Assembly: GCA_021802225.1 (NCBI GenBank)
Contig: JAKAAS010000116.1
Coordinates: 1-6,254, forward strand
DNA: 6,254 nucleotides
Direction of reading: 5' to 3'
From: Bacillota bacterium
GTDB taxonomy: Bacteria > Bacillota_E > Sulfobacillia > Sulfobacillales > Sulfobacillaceae
Position 1 is the first letter of the stretch; each line of letters starts with the position of its first letter. The position numbers and the translations under genes are program-made. Below, in pieces: positions 6,205 through 6,254 of the stretch. The notes under the pieces were generated by a model. It searched no databases, was not told the origin of the DNA, and saw only the letters and a list, made by a program, of their open reading frames with translations.

Positions 6205-6254
6205 AATCACGGCAAATTTTTGGCGTATTCCTAACGTTCTCGGGCGGCCATGGG

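Noticed and set aside
6231..6254. Minus-strand frame entering from the right edge and ending at TAG 6233-6231
   Set aside because: Seven codons are not enough to claim the 3' end of an upstream gene.

Overview
The window is a moderately GC-rich bacterial segment (GC above 50 %, mid-to-high 50s by eye). It carries three complete protein genes, all on the minus strand and read right to left. Purine-rich Shine-Dalgarno sequences, ATG starts and dense packing fit a Bacillota-type or similar bacterium. A thermo-acidophilic Bacillota such as Sulfobacillus is possible, but this rests on general impression only. No tRNA, rRNA, CRISPR array, insertion sequence or phage gene was seen.

Right edge (6063-6254): an intergenic leader and promoter region. 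On the minus strand it holds an extended -10 promoter candidate, then a stem-loop at the predicted 5' end of the transcript. Inside the stem-loop is a very short reading frame (MVQTRG) with a good ribosome binding site. About 85 bases further on, the large gene starts.

Centre (2094-6062): a 1322-residue protein with an N-terminal DUF4011 region, a complete superfamily 1 helicase core split by a long helical insert, a Vsr/MTES_1575-type nuclease domain, and a small C-terminal winged-helix-like tail. This layout belongs to a class of single-protein helicase-nucleases linked to anti-phage defence. It is the most interesting gene here.

Left part (129-1999): a 189-residue isochorismatase-superfamily cysteine hydrolase, then a 405-residue MFS_3/EntS-like exporter. 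The gap between them is 83 bases and is mostly filled by a 15-bp stem-loop. These two genes probably share a transcript, perhaps to make or export a small molecule or to degrade an amide. There is no evident functional link to the helicase-nuclease. A 94-base gap separates the helicase gene from the hydrolase gene. It contains a terminator-like hairpin whose T-tract faces the plus strand, which is the wrong direction for the genes present.

Bases 1-128 lie downstream of the exporter. They hold a small hairpin just past the stop codon and a 12-bp direct repeat, but no supportable gene.
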